Below, in pieces: positions 1-8,166 of a stretch of 38,372 nt of DNA. The stretch comes from Christensenellaceae bacterium. Its GTDB lineage: Bacteria > Bacillota > Clostridia > Christensenellales > DTU072. The translations under genes were made by a program, and so were the position numbers. The notes beneath the pieces were generated by a model. It worked only from the letters and a program-made list of their open reading frames with translations, ran no database searches and was not told where the DNA came from. Position 1 is the stretch's first letter; the number at the start of each line of letters is the position of its first letter. Where the stretch lies: NCBI GenBank assembly GCA_031259965.1, contig JAIRKT010000007.1, forward strand, positions 1-38,372, given 5' to 3'.

Positions 1-496
1 ACGACTCTATCAGTTTTAGTTTTTTATAGAATCTGTTTTTACAGTGTGGTGGGGTAAGGAACATTGTTTGCATGTAATTAATGCCTCATCAAAAATTAAT
101 TAATTAATATTATATCAAAATTAGCAATTAAATGTCAACATATACTGGCAAAATAACTAATATTAAATATGATTTAAATTTTAAAATACTAAAAAAAAAA
201 TTAATCTCTATTGATTAATTTTTTCTGGGATGTAAATTTAGGTTTCTGGTTGTCCCCTTAAATATTTTTTTCTATTGTTTAACTATTAAAATGTTTTGAA
301 TAATTTGAATAATTAAGTATAATAAGAGGTGTTAACTTTATTTATGATTTTATGCTAATTTTGTTAAAAATGCGTTCATTGCATGCAACATCTATATAAA
401 TCATTAAATTAAATTTAGCTTAACTTGAATTGTCTAATGATAAAACTATATCATTTTTTTAAGTTAATTTGAAAAGGAGTAACTAAATAATAACAT
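1..496. other. Gene-free AT-rich stretch upstream of the NYN gene
   Basis: No convincing coding region is seen on either strand. The segment holds an AT-rich hairpin at 195-224: 12-bp arms around a 6-base loop, A-rich before and T-rich after. It could act as a weak bidirectional terminator, but only one base pair is G-C. A candidate promoter for the NYN gene lies at 425-454. The first 60 bases may be the tail of a transcription unit outside the window. Confidence 0.5.
425..454 (+). promoter_or_regulatory. Candidate sigma-A promoter of the NYN gene
   Basis: TTGAAT at 425-430 and TATCAT at 449-454 are separated by 18 bases, about 40 bases before the start codon. In DNA this AT-rich such matches also arise by chance, so the call is moderate. 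Confidence 0.35.
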
Positions 497-1372
497 ATGC
501 GTCAAACGGCAATTTTAATTGATGGTGACAATATCAATCCAAGTAATATCGATATAATATTGAAATCTATCTGTAATGACCTTAATTCTAATCCAGTTTT
601 CAAAGGTGTTTATGGTGATTTTTCTAAACCTCTCCCAAAAAAGTGGTTAGAAATTTCAAAAACCTATTCTTTAAGTATTCGTCATGAATCTGCATTAAAA
701 GGAAAAAATAGTACTGACATCGCATTGGTAATAGATGCAATGGATTTTTTGTATACAAAACCAAATATTGAAGCATTTTGTTTGGTTACTAGCGACAAGG
801 ATTTTATACGCCTAATAGACAGATTGAGAATTGATGGGAAATTCGTAATCGGAGCATTTGAAGAAAAAGCATGTATGGAATTGCAAAATTCATATGATTA
901 TTGTATCCATCTCCCAATCAATACTCAACCAACTGCAACAAAAACTGCTACTAAAAACACTCAAAAGAAAAATCCTAATCTCACAAAAAAAGTTGAAGAG
1001 AAGGCTGTAAAAACCACTCCACCCCAAAAAAAAGAAGCTAAAAGCAGTCCGCCACCAACTAAAAATGTACTTTCTAATACATCTAATAAATCCAAACCCA
1101 CCACACCTGCAAATGTTTCTGAGCCTATTAATAATGCAGTTAAGAGCCAAAAAACCAAACAAAGCATTGATTATCCAAAAACCATTATCATTACTCATAT
1201 GAGAAACTTGCTCGATAGCATCCCAAATAAAACATTAACATTTTCTAATGCAATTAGCAAATTGAATGAGGTGTTGCCTGGTCTTAAACCACAAAAATCT
1301 AAAAATTATGAAGAGAACTTTTATTTGTCAGGACCATCTAATGCAAGACGAATCTCTTTAATATTCCAATGA
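497..1372 (+). CDS. NYN-domain (LabA/DUF88-like) protein with disordered linker and possible LOTUS-like C-terminus
   Basis: The N-terminal 140 residues match the NYN/PIN-like nuclease fold. They open with ILIDGDN (D9, D11, N12), continue with STDIALVIDAMD (D74, D80, D83) and reach SDKDF (D100, D102). These acidic positions form the metal site in the family, whose members act on RNA. Residues about 141-226 are a Lys/Thr/Pro/Ser-rich low-complexity linker. The last 65 residues form a small compact region, with a helix near ITHMRNLLDSIP, that resembles the OST-HTH/LOTUS domain often fused to NYN domains; that assignment is tentative. The start follows an AAGGAG (474-479) with a long 17-base gap. 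The gene stands alone. A role in RNA turnover or processing is inferred from the family only. Confidence 0.85.
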   Translation: MRQTAILIDGDNINPSNIDIILKSICNDLNSNPVFKGVYGDFSKPLPKKWLEISKTYSLSIRHESALKGKNSTDIALVIDAMDFLYTKPNIEAFCLVTSDKDFIRLIDRLRIDGKFVIGAFEEKACMELQNSYDYCIHLPINTQPTATKTATKNTQKKNPNLTKKVEEKAVKTTPPQKKEAKSSPPPTKNVLSNTSNKSKPTTPANVSEPINNAVKSQKTKQSIDYPKTIIITHMRNLLDSIPNKTLTFSNAISKLNEVLPGLKPQKSKNYEENFYLSGPSNARRISLIFQ

Positions 1373-1396
1373 AAAACTTGCAATACTATGGTGGTT

Positions 1397-1996
1397 TTAA
1401 TTTTTAAAAATTAAACCTATTGTTTTAAATATTATTTTGATATCATACCAAAAACTCTGTTTTTCTATATATACTAAATTAATTTCCAATTTCTTCGGCA
1501 TTATTTCAGTTATATATTTTTCCTCTGGGTTTTCTGAATCACTTAATAAACTATTTTCATTCCTGTAAATTATAGAGGCTGGATCGGTTATTCCTGGCTT
1601 AACACTTAACACCTTTCTTTGCTGCTCATTATATAATGAAACATATTTTGCAACCTCAGGTCGTGGGCCTACGAGACTCATATTCCCTATTAGCACGTTA
1701 AATAATTGTGGTAATTCATCAATTTTAGCTTTTCTTAAAAACCTGCCCACCTTTGTTATTCTTTTATCATCACCTGTTGTTATCAACTGCCCTTTTCCTG
1801 AATTTGCAATCATCGTTCTAAATTTGATAATTTTAAATTCGGATTCATTTTTGCCTATTCTTGTTTGACAATAAAAAACTCCACCATGTGAAGTTGTTTT
1901 AATTAATATCGCCACTATCATAAAAGGAATAAGTAAAACTAATAATCCAAGAAATGACGCTACTATATCAAATAATCGTTTAAATATGAAATACAT
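1397..1996 (-). CDS. Bacterial sugar transferase (polyprenyl-phosphate phosphoglycosyl-1-phosphate transferase, small PglC-like type)
   Basis: This enzyme class moves a sugar-1-phosphate from a nucleotide sugar to undecaprenyl phosphate at the inner face of the membrane. It is the first step of many surface glycan or glycoprotein pathways. At 199 residues it is the minimal monotopic form. Residues 8-32 are a hydrophobic re-entrant helix, KFRTM lies at 58-62, the catalytic Asp-Glu pair is D93-E94 in KIDELPQLFN, and the family signature SLVGPRPE lies at 107-114. The start ATG follows an AAAGGAA-type RBS. No glycosyltransferases or flippase lie nearby, so it is an orphan. The divergent neighbour encodes a collagen-like surface protein, a class often glycosylated; a link between them is only conjecture. 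Confidence 0.93.
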   Translation of the reverse strand: MYFIFKRLFDIVASFLGLLVLLIPFMIVAILIKTTSHGGVFYCQTRIGKNESEFKIIKFRTMIANSGKGQLITTGDDKRITKVGRFLRKAKIDELPQLFNVLIGNMSLVGPRPEVAKYVSLYNEQQRKVLSVKPGITDPASIIYRNENSLLSDSENPEEKYITEIMPKKLEINLVYIEKQSFWYDIKIIFKTIGLIFKN

Positions 1997-2419
1997 TTAA
2001 AATTCCTTTCGTTTATTCAACTAATATCAATTATTATATTCACATAAGTACATATTGTCAAAAAATAACAATTTAAATACTCTAAATTTCAGTCGATTAG
2101 CCTTTTAAAACAAATCATAATAACTCATTATCTATTGCCTAGCTGTTTTAACTTTGTTTTTTATGATAAGCACAACAAGCAACCTATAATGTTTTAAGTA
2201 AACAAATAATGTAATTGTATAAAAAGCCACTTAAATGCAATTGCAAAAATTTAAACATTTAAAAATTAGATCAAGAGTCTATCAACATTAGCTATATAAC
2301 TAGAAGATAGCTTTCAAAATGTCACTATTTTTGTAGCTTTTGAATATTAATAAAATATAGTGTGTCGATTATTTAAAATCAATTATATCACACTAAATTT
2401 AATTTATCTGGAAATAATT
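1997..2419. other. Divergent intergenic region between sugar transferase and collagen-like gene
   Basis: This holds the minus-strand promoter at 2033-2061. No obvious sigma-A promoter is seen for the collagen-like gene. Just before it lies an imperfect dyad with AGTGTG/CACACT outer arms (about 2358-2394), which could be an operator or part of the leader. A sporulation sigma factor would be expected for an exosporium gene, but no clear -35/-10 for one was identified. Confidence 0.4.
2033..2061 (-). promoter_or_regulatory. Consensus sigma-A promoter of the sugar transferase gene
   Basis: On the minus strand, TTGACA (2056-2061) and TATAAT (2033-2038) are both perfect and separated by exactly 17 bases. 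Transcription would start near 2026, giving a leader of about 30 bases. Confidence 0.8.
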
Positions 2420-3748
2420 ATGAGCATTTTTGACAATCAAAATTCAAATTCAAACTCCAAAATATCAAGGCAATGCGTTAACAAAGGGGCATATTACTGT
2501 TATTTCATGTCTACACCTGTTGATATAAATAATCTGAAAGGTCCTCCTGGCAAACAAGGGCCACAAGGCGACAAGGGAGACCCTGGGATTCAAGGTCCAA
2601 AAGGAGACACAGGAGTGGTTGGTCCACAGGGCACTAAAGGTGATCCCGGGCCAGTTGGGCCAGTTGGCCCGCAGGGACCACAAGGTGAAAGAGGCCTGAC
2701 AGGGGCACAAGGGCTCAAAGGTGACGCAGGACCTCAAGGTCCTAAAGGTGATCCGGGACCAATAGGAGCACAAGGCTTGACAGGGGCACAGGGAGCACCT
2801 GGCTCTACAGGATTGCAGGGGATTCAGGGCCCAGCTGGCATAAATGGTCAGGATGGCACAGGCGTAAGTATTTTAGGATCATATCCTTCTGTTTCCGACC
2901 TAACCACAGCACATCCGACAGGCACGCGTGGCGATTCATATATGGTTGCAGATGATTTATATGTATGGAGTACTAACACTAATGCTTGGGAAAATGTTGG
3001 TAGCATACGTGGTCCACAGGGCATTCAAGGCCCTCAAGGGGTAGCTGGTACTACTGGTGCCAAAGGGGATCCTGGTCCAGCAGGGCCACAAGGCCCTCAG
3101 GGCGAAAAGGGAGATACTGGCGCACAAGGCAACATAGGGCCTCAAGGTCCAAAGGGCGATATTGGAAGTCAAGGGCCACAAGGGGCGCAAGGACCAAAAG
3201 GTGATCCAGGCACTATTCAAACCCTTGAAACACAATTTATAATTCCCTTTTCGGGGCCAAAAGGTGTCACTTTGTCAACAAACGCAAATGGAGCACCTAT
3301 TAATGGATCCTTACTCGGCTTTGGAAGTGATTCTAGTGTCGTTACTTTAAACTCAGCACAGACAATTATGTTATCTGACAACCAATATGCATTTACACTT
3401 CCATTTAATTGTACAATAAACAACATATATATGACTGTAACTAATAAAAACACACTAACATATCCAGCAGGAATTACAGTTTATCCATTTGTTGAACTTT
3501 TCATTGCACCAGAGGGAACTAACACATTTACTGCAATACCATATACAAGCACAATGGCAAATGGTGGTTACAAAGATATCACTGTAGCAGGAGTAAACAG
3601 ATCAGCTTCAAAAACTAATCTTAACATAAAATTAGCAGCTGGAACGCGGCTTTTAATAGTTGGACTAATTCAAATTACGGGGGCAACCACAACTCGCGCT
3701 TATTCATACTACTTCTCAGGTGGGCTATCTATGCAACAAGCATTGTAA
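2420..3748 (+). CDS. Collagen-like (Gly-X-Y) surface protein with BclB/exosporium-type C-terminal domain
   Basis: With the ATG at 2420 the protein has 442 residues. An in-frame GTG at 2360 is possible, but the extra 20 residues look unnatural. After a short Asn/Ser-rich leader come about 36 Gly-X-Y triplets (residues 41-148), rich in GPQGPKGD types. A non-collagen insert (149-197, with [14 protein letters not shown]) follows, then about 22 more triplets (198-265). The C-terminal 175 residues begin [14 protein letters not shown] and include LLGFGSD, a [17 protein letters not shown]-type strand and [10 protein letters not shown]. This pattern matches the BclB C-terminal (exosporium) domain that caps collagen-like trimers on Bacillus/Clostridium spores. 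A spore-coat or exosporium filament role is inferred. GC content is high only in the repeats, because of Gly/Pro codons. Confidence 0.85.
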   Translation: MSIFDNQNSNSNSKISRQCVNKGAYYCYFMSTPVDINNLKGPPGKQGPQGDKGDPGIQGPKGDTGVVGPQGTKGDPGPVGPVGPQGPQGERGLTGAQGLKGDAGPQGPKGDPGPIGAQGLTGAQGAPGSTGLQGIQGPAGINGQDGTGVSILGSYPSVSDLTTAHPTGTRGDSYMVADDLYVWSTNTNAWENVGSIRGPQGIQGPQGVAGTTGAKGDPGPAGPQGPQGEKGDTGAQGNIGPQGPKGDIGSQGPQGAQGPKGDPGTIQTLETQFIIPFSGPKGVTLSTNANGAPINGSLLGFGSDSSVVTLNSAQTIMLSDNQYAFTLPFNCTINNIYMTVTNKNTLTYPAGITVYPFVELFIAPEGTNTFTAIPYTSTMANGGYKDITVAGVNRSASKTNLNIKLAAGTRLLIVGLIQITGATTTRAYSYYFSGGLSMQQAL

Positions 3749-3761
3749 CTTTTAATATTTC

Positions 3762-3798
3762 AATAAGCGCGTTATAAAACGCGCTTATTTTTGTTTTT
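3762..3798 (+). terminator. Rho-independent terminator after the collagen-like gene
   Basis: A perfect 12-bp stem (AATAAGCGCGTT at 3762-3773 with its complement at 3778-3789) closes a 4-base loop and is followed by a T-rich run. Confidence 0.9.
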
Positions 3799-4002
3799 AA
3801 CTATCATTATTCGTTTTAGTAATTTATAGTACTCTAATTATTACAATCAAACATATGCACATGTAAGAATATGCATTTATCTGCATCTTAATAAATCTAC
3901 ATATGTTCCCATGAACATATGAATACATGTTTCCAAAATCCCAGCTTTTTCTATAACGACAAAATATCTATTTCAAATAATACAAAAGCCTAATATCCTG
4001 AG

Positions 4003-7000
4003 TTAAACTAAATTGCCATCAGCATTTGATTTAGAATCATCATTTTCATTTTCGTTTTGGTTTTTCAACACCTCTTCCTCTTTTGACTTATTTCTTTTGG
4101 GACGCAATCTATATAAAAAGAAATTGGTTTTTTTAGCAAGTAATGCTATTATCATTAATATTACAATTGCTGGGATTATTGCCAAAAAAACAATTAATAT
4201 GCCATTTTCCCAATCGTCAGTAATTGGTTCTTTGTGAATTCTTAATATTATTGGTTTTTCTGCACTTTTATCATACTTGTATCCTGCATAATACAAATTC
4301 TCACCATCGTAGGAAAGTCTTCCAAAAGTAGGACTTTTCATGCTATTCAAACTTTCATTCAAAATATATGCAATGGGAACTGTACTATCGTATAGATATT
4401 CCGCATACCTGCTTCCAATTGTGCCTAAACTAACATAGAGAGTGCCAACACCCAGTTTATGAACACCATCAGTAGGTTTTAAGTTTTCAATTTTGTTACC
4501 AGCTGCGTCCAAATAATAACTTTCACTATACGCACGATCATTACCTTGCAAAACTAAGCTCACATTATTATTTGCAAAAATCGTATGCAATTGACGTCTA
4601 ACGCCTATGGTTTCATTATCACTGTTATGCACACCCATTGAATAAATGCTACGACTCATTATGACAACTTTGTATGCTTTTTCCGTAGTCGACAAATTCT
4701 CTTTGAGCCATGTCTCCTGCCCAGAATTTAATATATTTCTAACAGAAATATCATTGGTGTTTATAACTACAAAATGCACATTTCCATAATCAAAACTATA
4801 ATAAACACCTCTACCTTGCAACTGGTTTTGATTATTATTAGTTTCAATTTGATAATGCAATTGCATGGTATTATACGAAGAGACATCTGCTAAATCAGAA
4901 ACCGACCATTGTTCTTTAACTCCATCGATTGAATGCACATAATTGTATTGTTCATTAGAGCCCGCAGCAGGAGCCATTGTAGTATTGCGCCATATATCAC
5001 TCATTCCATCAAGAAAATATTCATATTCATTAATATTTCTGCCATCATTTGTAGAGTTGCCTGCGTTCACAACAAAATCATATCCACCATCAAAAACATT
5101 TTTTATATTACCAATAATTTGTGACACATCTGTAAACATCTTAGAAGAGAAACCTGCTATATCGCTGATTAACAAGGCGTTAAATGGTGCATTGTTTCCA
5201 GCATCTGTTTTAAATGAACCTTCAACCCAAAATCCATGTATGCTAGAACCTGCCATATAAGTATAGCTTGTGCCAGGTTTTAAATTCGTTAGCGAAACGG
5301 TGTGCCTCGCTAATTCTGTTTCAGAGTATGTAGCAACAATACCTAAACTCACAGAAGGTGCATAAACACCCTTTATAGAAGTACTCCCGTTTGCAATTTC
5401 ATATTCGGTGTCCTGATTTGAATTAGTTTCCTTATATTTTACAACCGAGTCGGTTATGTTTTTATCAGTAAACCAAACAAAATTCTTAGTAGATGTAGCA
5501 TCAGCTCCAAAAGTGATCGTTAACATGCTTGGCAGCCGTCCATTTGCCATCGTGGCATCTACTTCAAATATTTCACCAATATATGTCACTTTCCCACTGA
5601 TGCGATATAATTGTTTCTCATTAAATCCGCCGTCTGGTGTTTCATCAAAATTTAGTGTTTTAATTGTATCAATCAACAACTCGCTTAATCCCATGTATAC
5701 ACTATCAGCAAAATATGTGTTTATGGCATAACTAATATACGCAGATAGTGATTTTGTTCTGATATCAAATAAATCGTTGATTTCTGCGCCTGCAAATTTA
5801 ATTACAATTGCTACTAAACTCTCCAAATATATAGAGTCCATTTGCACATCTGTGCCGGCAAAAGCAGAAAGAGTAGTCTCTATGTCATGAATTTCGGATG
5901 TCTCCATTCCTTTAGCTAAATTTAATGGCGTGGTCATCAGCCCATTAATAATTCTAAGCATGCCTGTGTTTTCATCGCGTCGTTTGCCATACAGCAAATA
6001 TTCCATAAAAGTTTTTAGAACAGTACCTTCTTCAATTATTTCTATGCTTTTTAATAAATTTTCACTGGCATTTTCCTCGTTAGAATCAACACCACCTATA
6101 TAATTTAAATATGAATCCATTAAAAACGCTGCTAATGTTGTTCTTTCGTTGGGATTTATGCGTATAGATAAAATATCGTTAATTAATGCTGTAAAATATA
6201 CGGCAAGTTTTTCTGCTCTTTTTGTTTTTTCTGACACCGATGAGTAATCAATTAATACAACATCTTCTAAATAATCAATAATGTTTTCTGTAAACAATTT
6301 AGCATAAGGAGACAATGCTTCAAGATTGGCACCTTTAAAAATATTATCTATCCATTTATATAAATCATTTAACATGTCGCTGTTTATATATGTATAAACA
6401 TAGGAGCTTAACATGTTTCTAAAAATCTTTGTCGCTGCAAACTCACTGACATCGCTGCATGAATAAATAAGTCTTCCATCATTATTTATGTTTACTCTAA
6501 TGTAATTTTCAACGCCACCAATGTTTATATATTCACTCCCCGCGGCCATAGATATATAACCGTCTTCTATAAGCTGTGTAAATTCAACTTCACCTATTAA
6601 GCGAATATCTGAATAATAATTTTCTGCATATTTGTTTTGAACCATCCCACTTTCAATTGTAACATATCTAACTCCACCTTTGTAGCCTGTTATGTTCGTC
6701 GTCGTTGCTTCTATCAACATTTTTCCATTAAATGAAATATAAGAGTTTATATCATTAACGCCGGCGTGTCCACTAAAAACATAACGCATATCAATATTTG
6801 CTAGATATTCCAAGGTGTCTTTTGAATTATATAAGACAGATCCTGATATCAATGAATCAATTTCGCTTTCACCCAAATGTTCCATTACATTGTGATGAAA
6901 CACACCAAAAATCTTTTTTTCTGTCGTTTGTTCCAATTCTATTACACTATCTAACAAAGCCTTTGAAGCTGGATCTAAACGACCGCCACCGTCATTTAAA

Positions 7001-7803
7001 AAATCATCTGCACAGAAAAAAATGCGGCCCTCCGATGTGCGTGCTACATAAGTCAATTCCCCTTCATCATAATCAGTTGCATCTATTTTGCTTTGGAATT
7101 GATATTTAAAAGTTATTCTTCCACTATTGTTGCTATTAGTAATCCACGAATATTCTTCTAATTCAAAAGCATTTTCAGGGATGTTTATTCCATCTATGGA
7201 ATTATACAACTTTAATAATTCAACATTTGAAAGCTTGGGATAGCCGAGGCCAGCATATAACCCTGCAAATTCTTTTCTTGTTATGGATGTTACAAACTCT
7301 GCTTCTCCATTTTTATCATATCTGGAAGCGCGTTTGTTATATATGTCATTTGAACCTGGTATAACAAATATTTGAAAATTTGGTTTGTTTATTCTAACTG
7401 CATTTTGCAATTTTCTTAAAAGATTGGACACTTCAATATGGGCCAATGCTTCACCATTTCGTGTTAAATTTCCAGTTACAACTAAATAATTAGGATTAAA
7501 TTGTGCTATTTGATCAAGCGCCGCTTTAATTATAACACTGCTCTCCATAAAAATAGTTGTTCCTGTTAACAACTCAGTTCTGTATGTTGTTCCTGCAAAA
7601 TCACTAGCATAACAATAGGATAATGGATAATAACCTAGATCGGAAATATGCCCTATAACGATCTCTGTACCATTAGTAAATCTCATTGTTGATTCCGATG
7701 GATCAACAACTGCATTTACACCCTGCAAAGACATGCATATAGTTAATATTAAAAAAACTATAACAACGATTAAAATCGCTGTTACTCGATTTTTATTTAT
7801 CAT
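4003..7803 (-). CDS. Membrane-anchored protein with two degenerate calcineurin-like phosphoesterase domains
   Basis: The frame runs from a TTG at 7827, but the ATG at 7803 (residue 9 of the 1274-residue reading) is the likelier start. Numbers below use the longer reading. A hydrophobic segment (14-34) anchors the N-terminus. Residues 55-360 follow a calcineurin-like phosphoesterase layout, and an alpha-helical spacer follows. An Fn3-like domain (764-876) then precedes a second, purple-acid-phosphatase-like domain (884-1180). A TM helix (1208-1231) and a charged K/E/N/D tail close the protein, so the bulk should be extracellular. Metal motifs are altered in both domains. The first reads ISDLG, TGNLTR, GSND and GHAG where DxH, GDxxD, GNHD and GHxH are expected. 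The second reads SDIA, AGNSTN, GSNE, MSRSIYS and QGNDR. It is therefore probably not a standard metal-dependent phosphatase. A sigma-A promoter lies upstream. Confidence 0.8.
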   Translation of the reverse strand: MINKNRVTAILIVVIVFLILTICMSLQGVNAVVDPSESTMRFTNGTEIVIGHISDLGYYPLSYCYASDFAGTTYRTELLTGTTIFMESSVIIKAALDQIAQFNPNYLVVTGNLTRNGEALAHIEVSNLLRKLQNAVRINKPNFQIFVIPGSNDIYNKRASRYDKNGEAEFVTSITRKEFAGLYAGLGYPKLSNVELLKLYNSIDGINIPENAFELEEYSWITNSNNSGRITFKYQFQSKIDATDYDEGELTYVARTSEGRIFFCADDFLNDGGGRLDPASKALLDSVIELEQTTEKKIFGVFHHNVMEHLGESEIDSLISGSVLYNSKDTLEYLANIDMRYVFSGHAGVNDINSYISFNGKMLIEATTTNITGYKGGVRYVTIESGMVQNKYAENYYSDIRLIGEVEFTQLIEDGYISMAAGSEYINIGGVENYIRVNINNDGRLIYSCSDVSEFAATKIFRNMLSSYVYTYINSDMLNDLYKWIDNIFKGANLEALSPYAKLFTENIIDYLEDVVLIDYSSVSEKTKRAEKLAVYFTALINDILSIRINPNERTTLAAFLMDSYLNYIGGVDSNEENASENLLKSIEIIEEGTVLKTFMEYLLYGKRRDENTGMLRIINGLMTTPLNLAKGMETSEIHDIETTLSAFAGTDVQMDSIYLESLVAIVIKFAGAEINDLFDIRTKSLSAYISYAINTYFADSVYMGLSELLIDTIKTLNFDETPDGGFNEKQLYRISGKVTYIGEIFEVDATMANGRLPSMLTITFGADATSTKNFVWFTDKNITDSVVKYKETNSNQDTEYEIANGSTSIKGVYAPSVSLGIVATYSETELARHTVSLTNLKPGTSYTYMAGSSIHGFWVEGSFKTDAGNNAPFNALLISDIAGFSSKMFTDVSQIIGNIKNVFDGGYDFVVNAGNSTNDGRNINEYEYFLDGMSDIWRNTTMAPAAGSNEQYNYVHSIDGVKEQWSVSDLADVSSYNTMQLHYQIETNNNQNQLQGRGVYYSFDYGNVHFVVINTNDISVRNILNSGQETWLKENLSTTEKAYKVVIMSRSIYSMGVHNSDNETIGVRRQLHTIFANNNVSLVLQGNDRAYSESYYLDAAGNKIENLKPTDGVHKLGVGTLYVSLGTIGSRYAEYLYDSTVPIAYILNESLNSMKSPTFGRLSYDGENLYYAGYKYDKSAEKPIILRIHKEPITDDWENGILIVFLAIIPAIVILMIIALLAKKTNFFLYRLRPKRNKSKEEEVLKNQNENENDDSKSNADGNLV

Positions 7804-7827
7804 CAATAACAACCAAATAGATTTCAA

Positions 7828-8166
7828 ATCGCGCTTTTGAAAACCAAGTTAAATCATTTTATATATCACAAATTGCGAAAAACCGAAAGTGTTTAGCGCG
7901 ATAAAATTTAGATATCTATATTATACAATATTTACAAAAATAGTCAAGACTAAATTTACATACTAATTAAAAATTCCTTAAATTTTTAATATAATTTATG
8001 GTAGCGAAGAGTTAAAACATGCCTTTTCACTAATTTGTCAGGTTGCAACGCAGAATGCCTTCATAAATGTTACATGTAATACATATCTACACTATATGTT
8101 AATATGGAATTAATGATAAATTCAATTTCGTAAAATTTTTATCAAGGTAGCATGGTAAAATGTAAT
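7828..8166. other. Intergenic region between the two minus-strand genes
   Basis: It contains the promoter at 7920-7947, so the downstream gene need not depend on read-through from the ABC-like gene. No further gene or clear terminator hairpin is visible. Confidence 0.5.
7920..7947 (-). promoter_or_regulatory. Sigma-A promoter of the double phosphoesterase-like gene
   Basis: On the minus strand, TTGACT (7942-7947) and TATAAT (7920-7925) are separated by 16 bases. The predicted leader is roughly 110 bases to the ATG at 7803. Confidence 0.7.

Noticed and set aside
1393-1417. Near-perfect AT-rich hairpin between the NYN gene and the sugar transferase gene
   Set aside because: It has almost no loop and no T-run beyond it, and it overlaps the stop codon of the minus-strand gene; too weak to call as a terminator.
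2465-3235. Long open frames antisense to the collagen-like gene
   Set aside because: Gly/Pro-rich repeats create stop-poor antisense frames; the products are Leu/Trp/Thr-rich nonsense.
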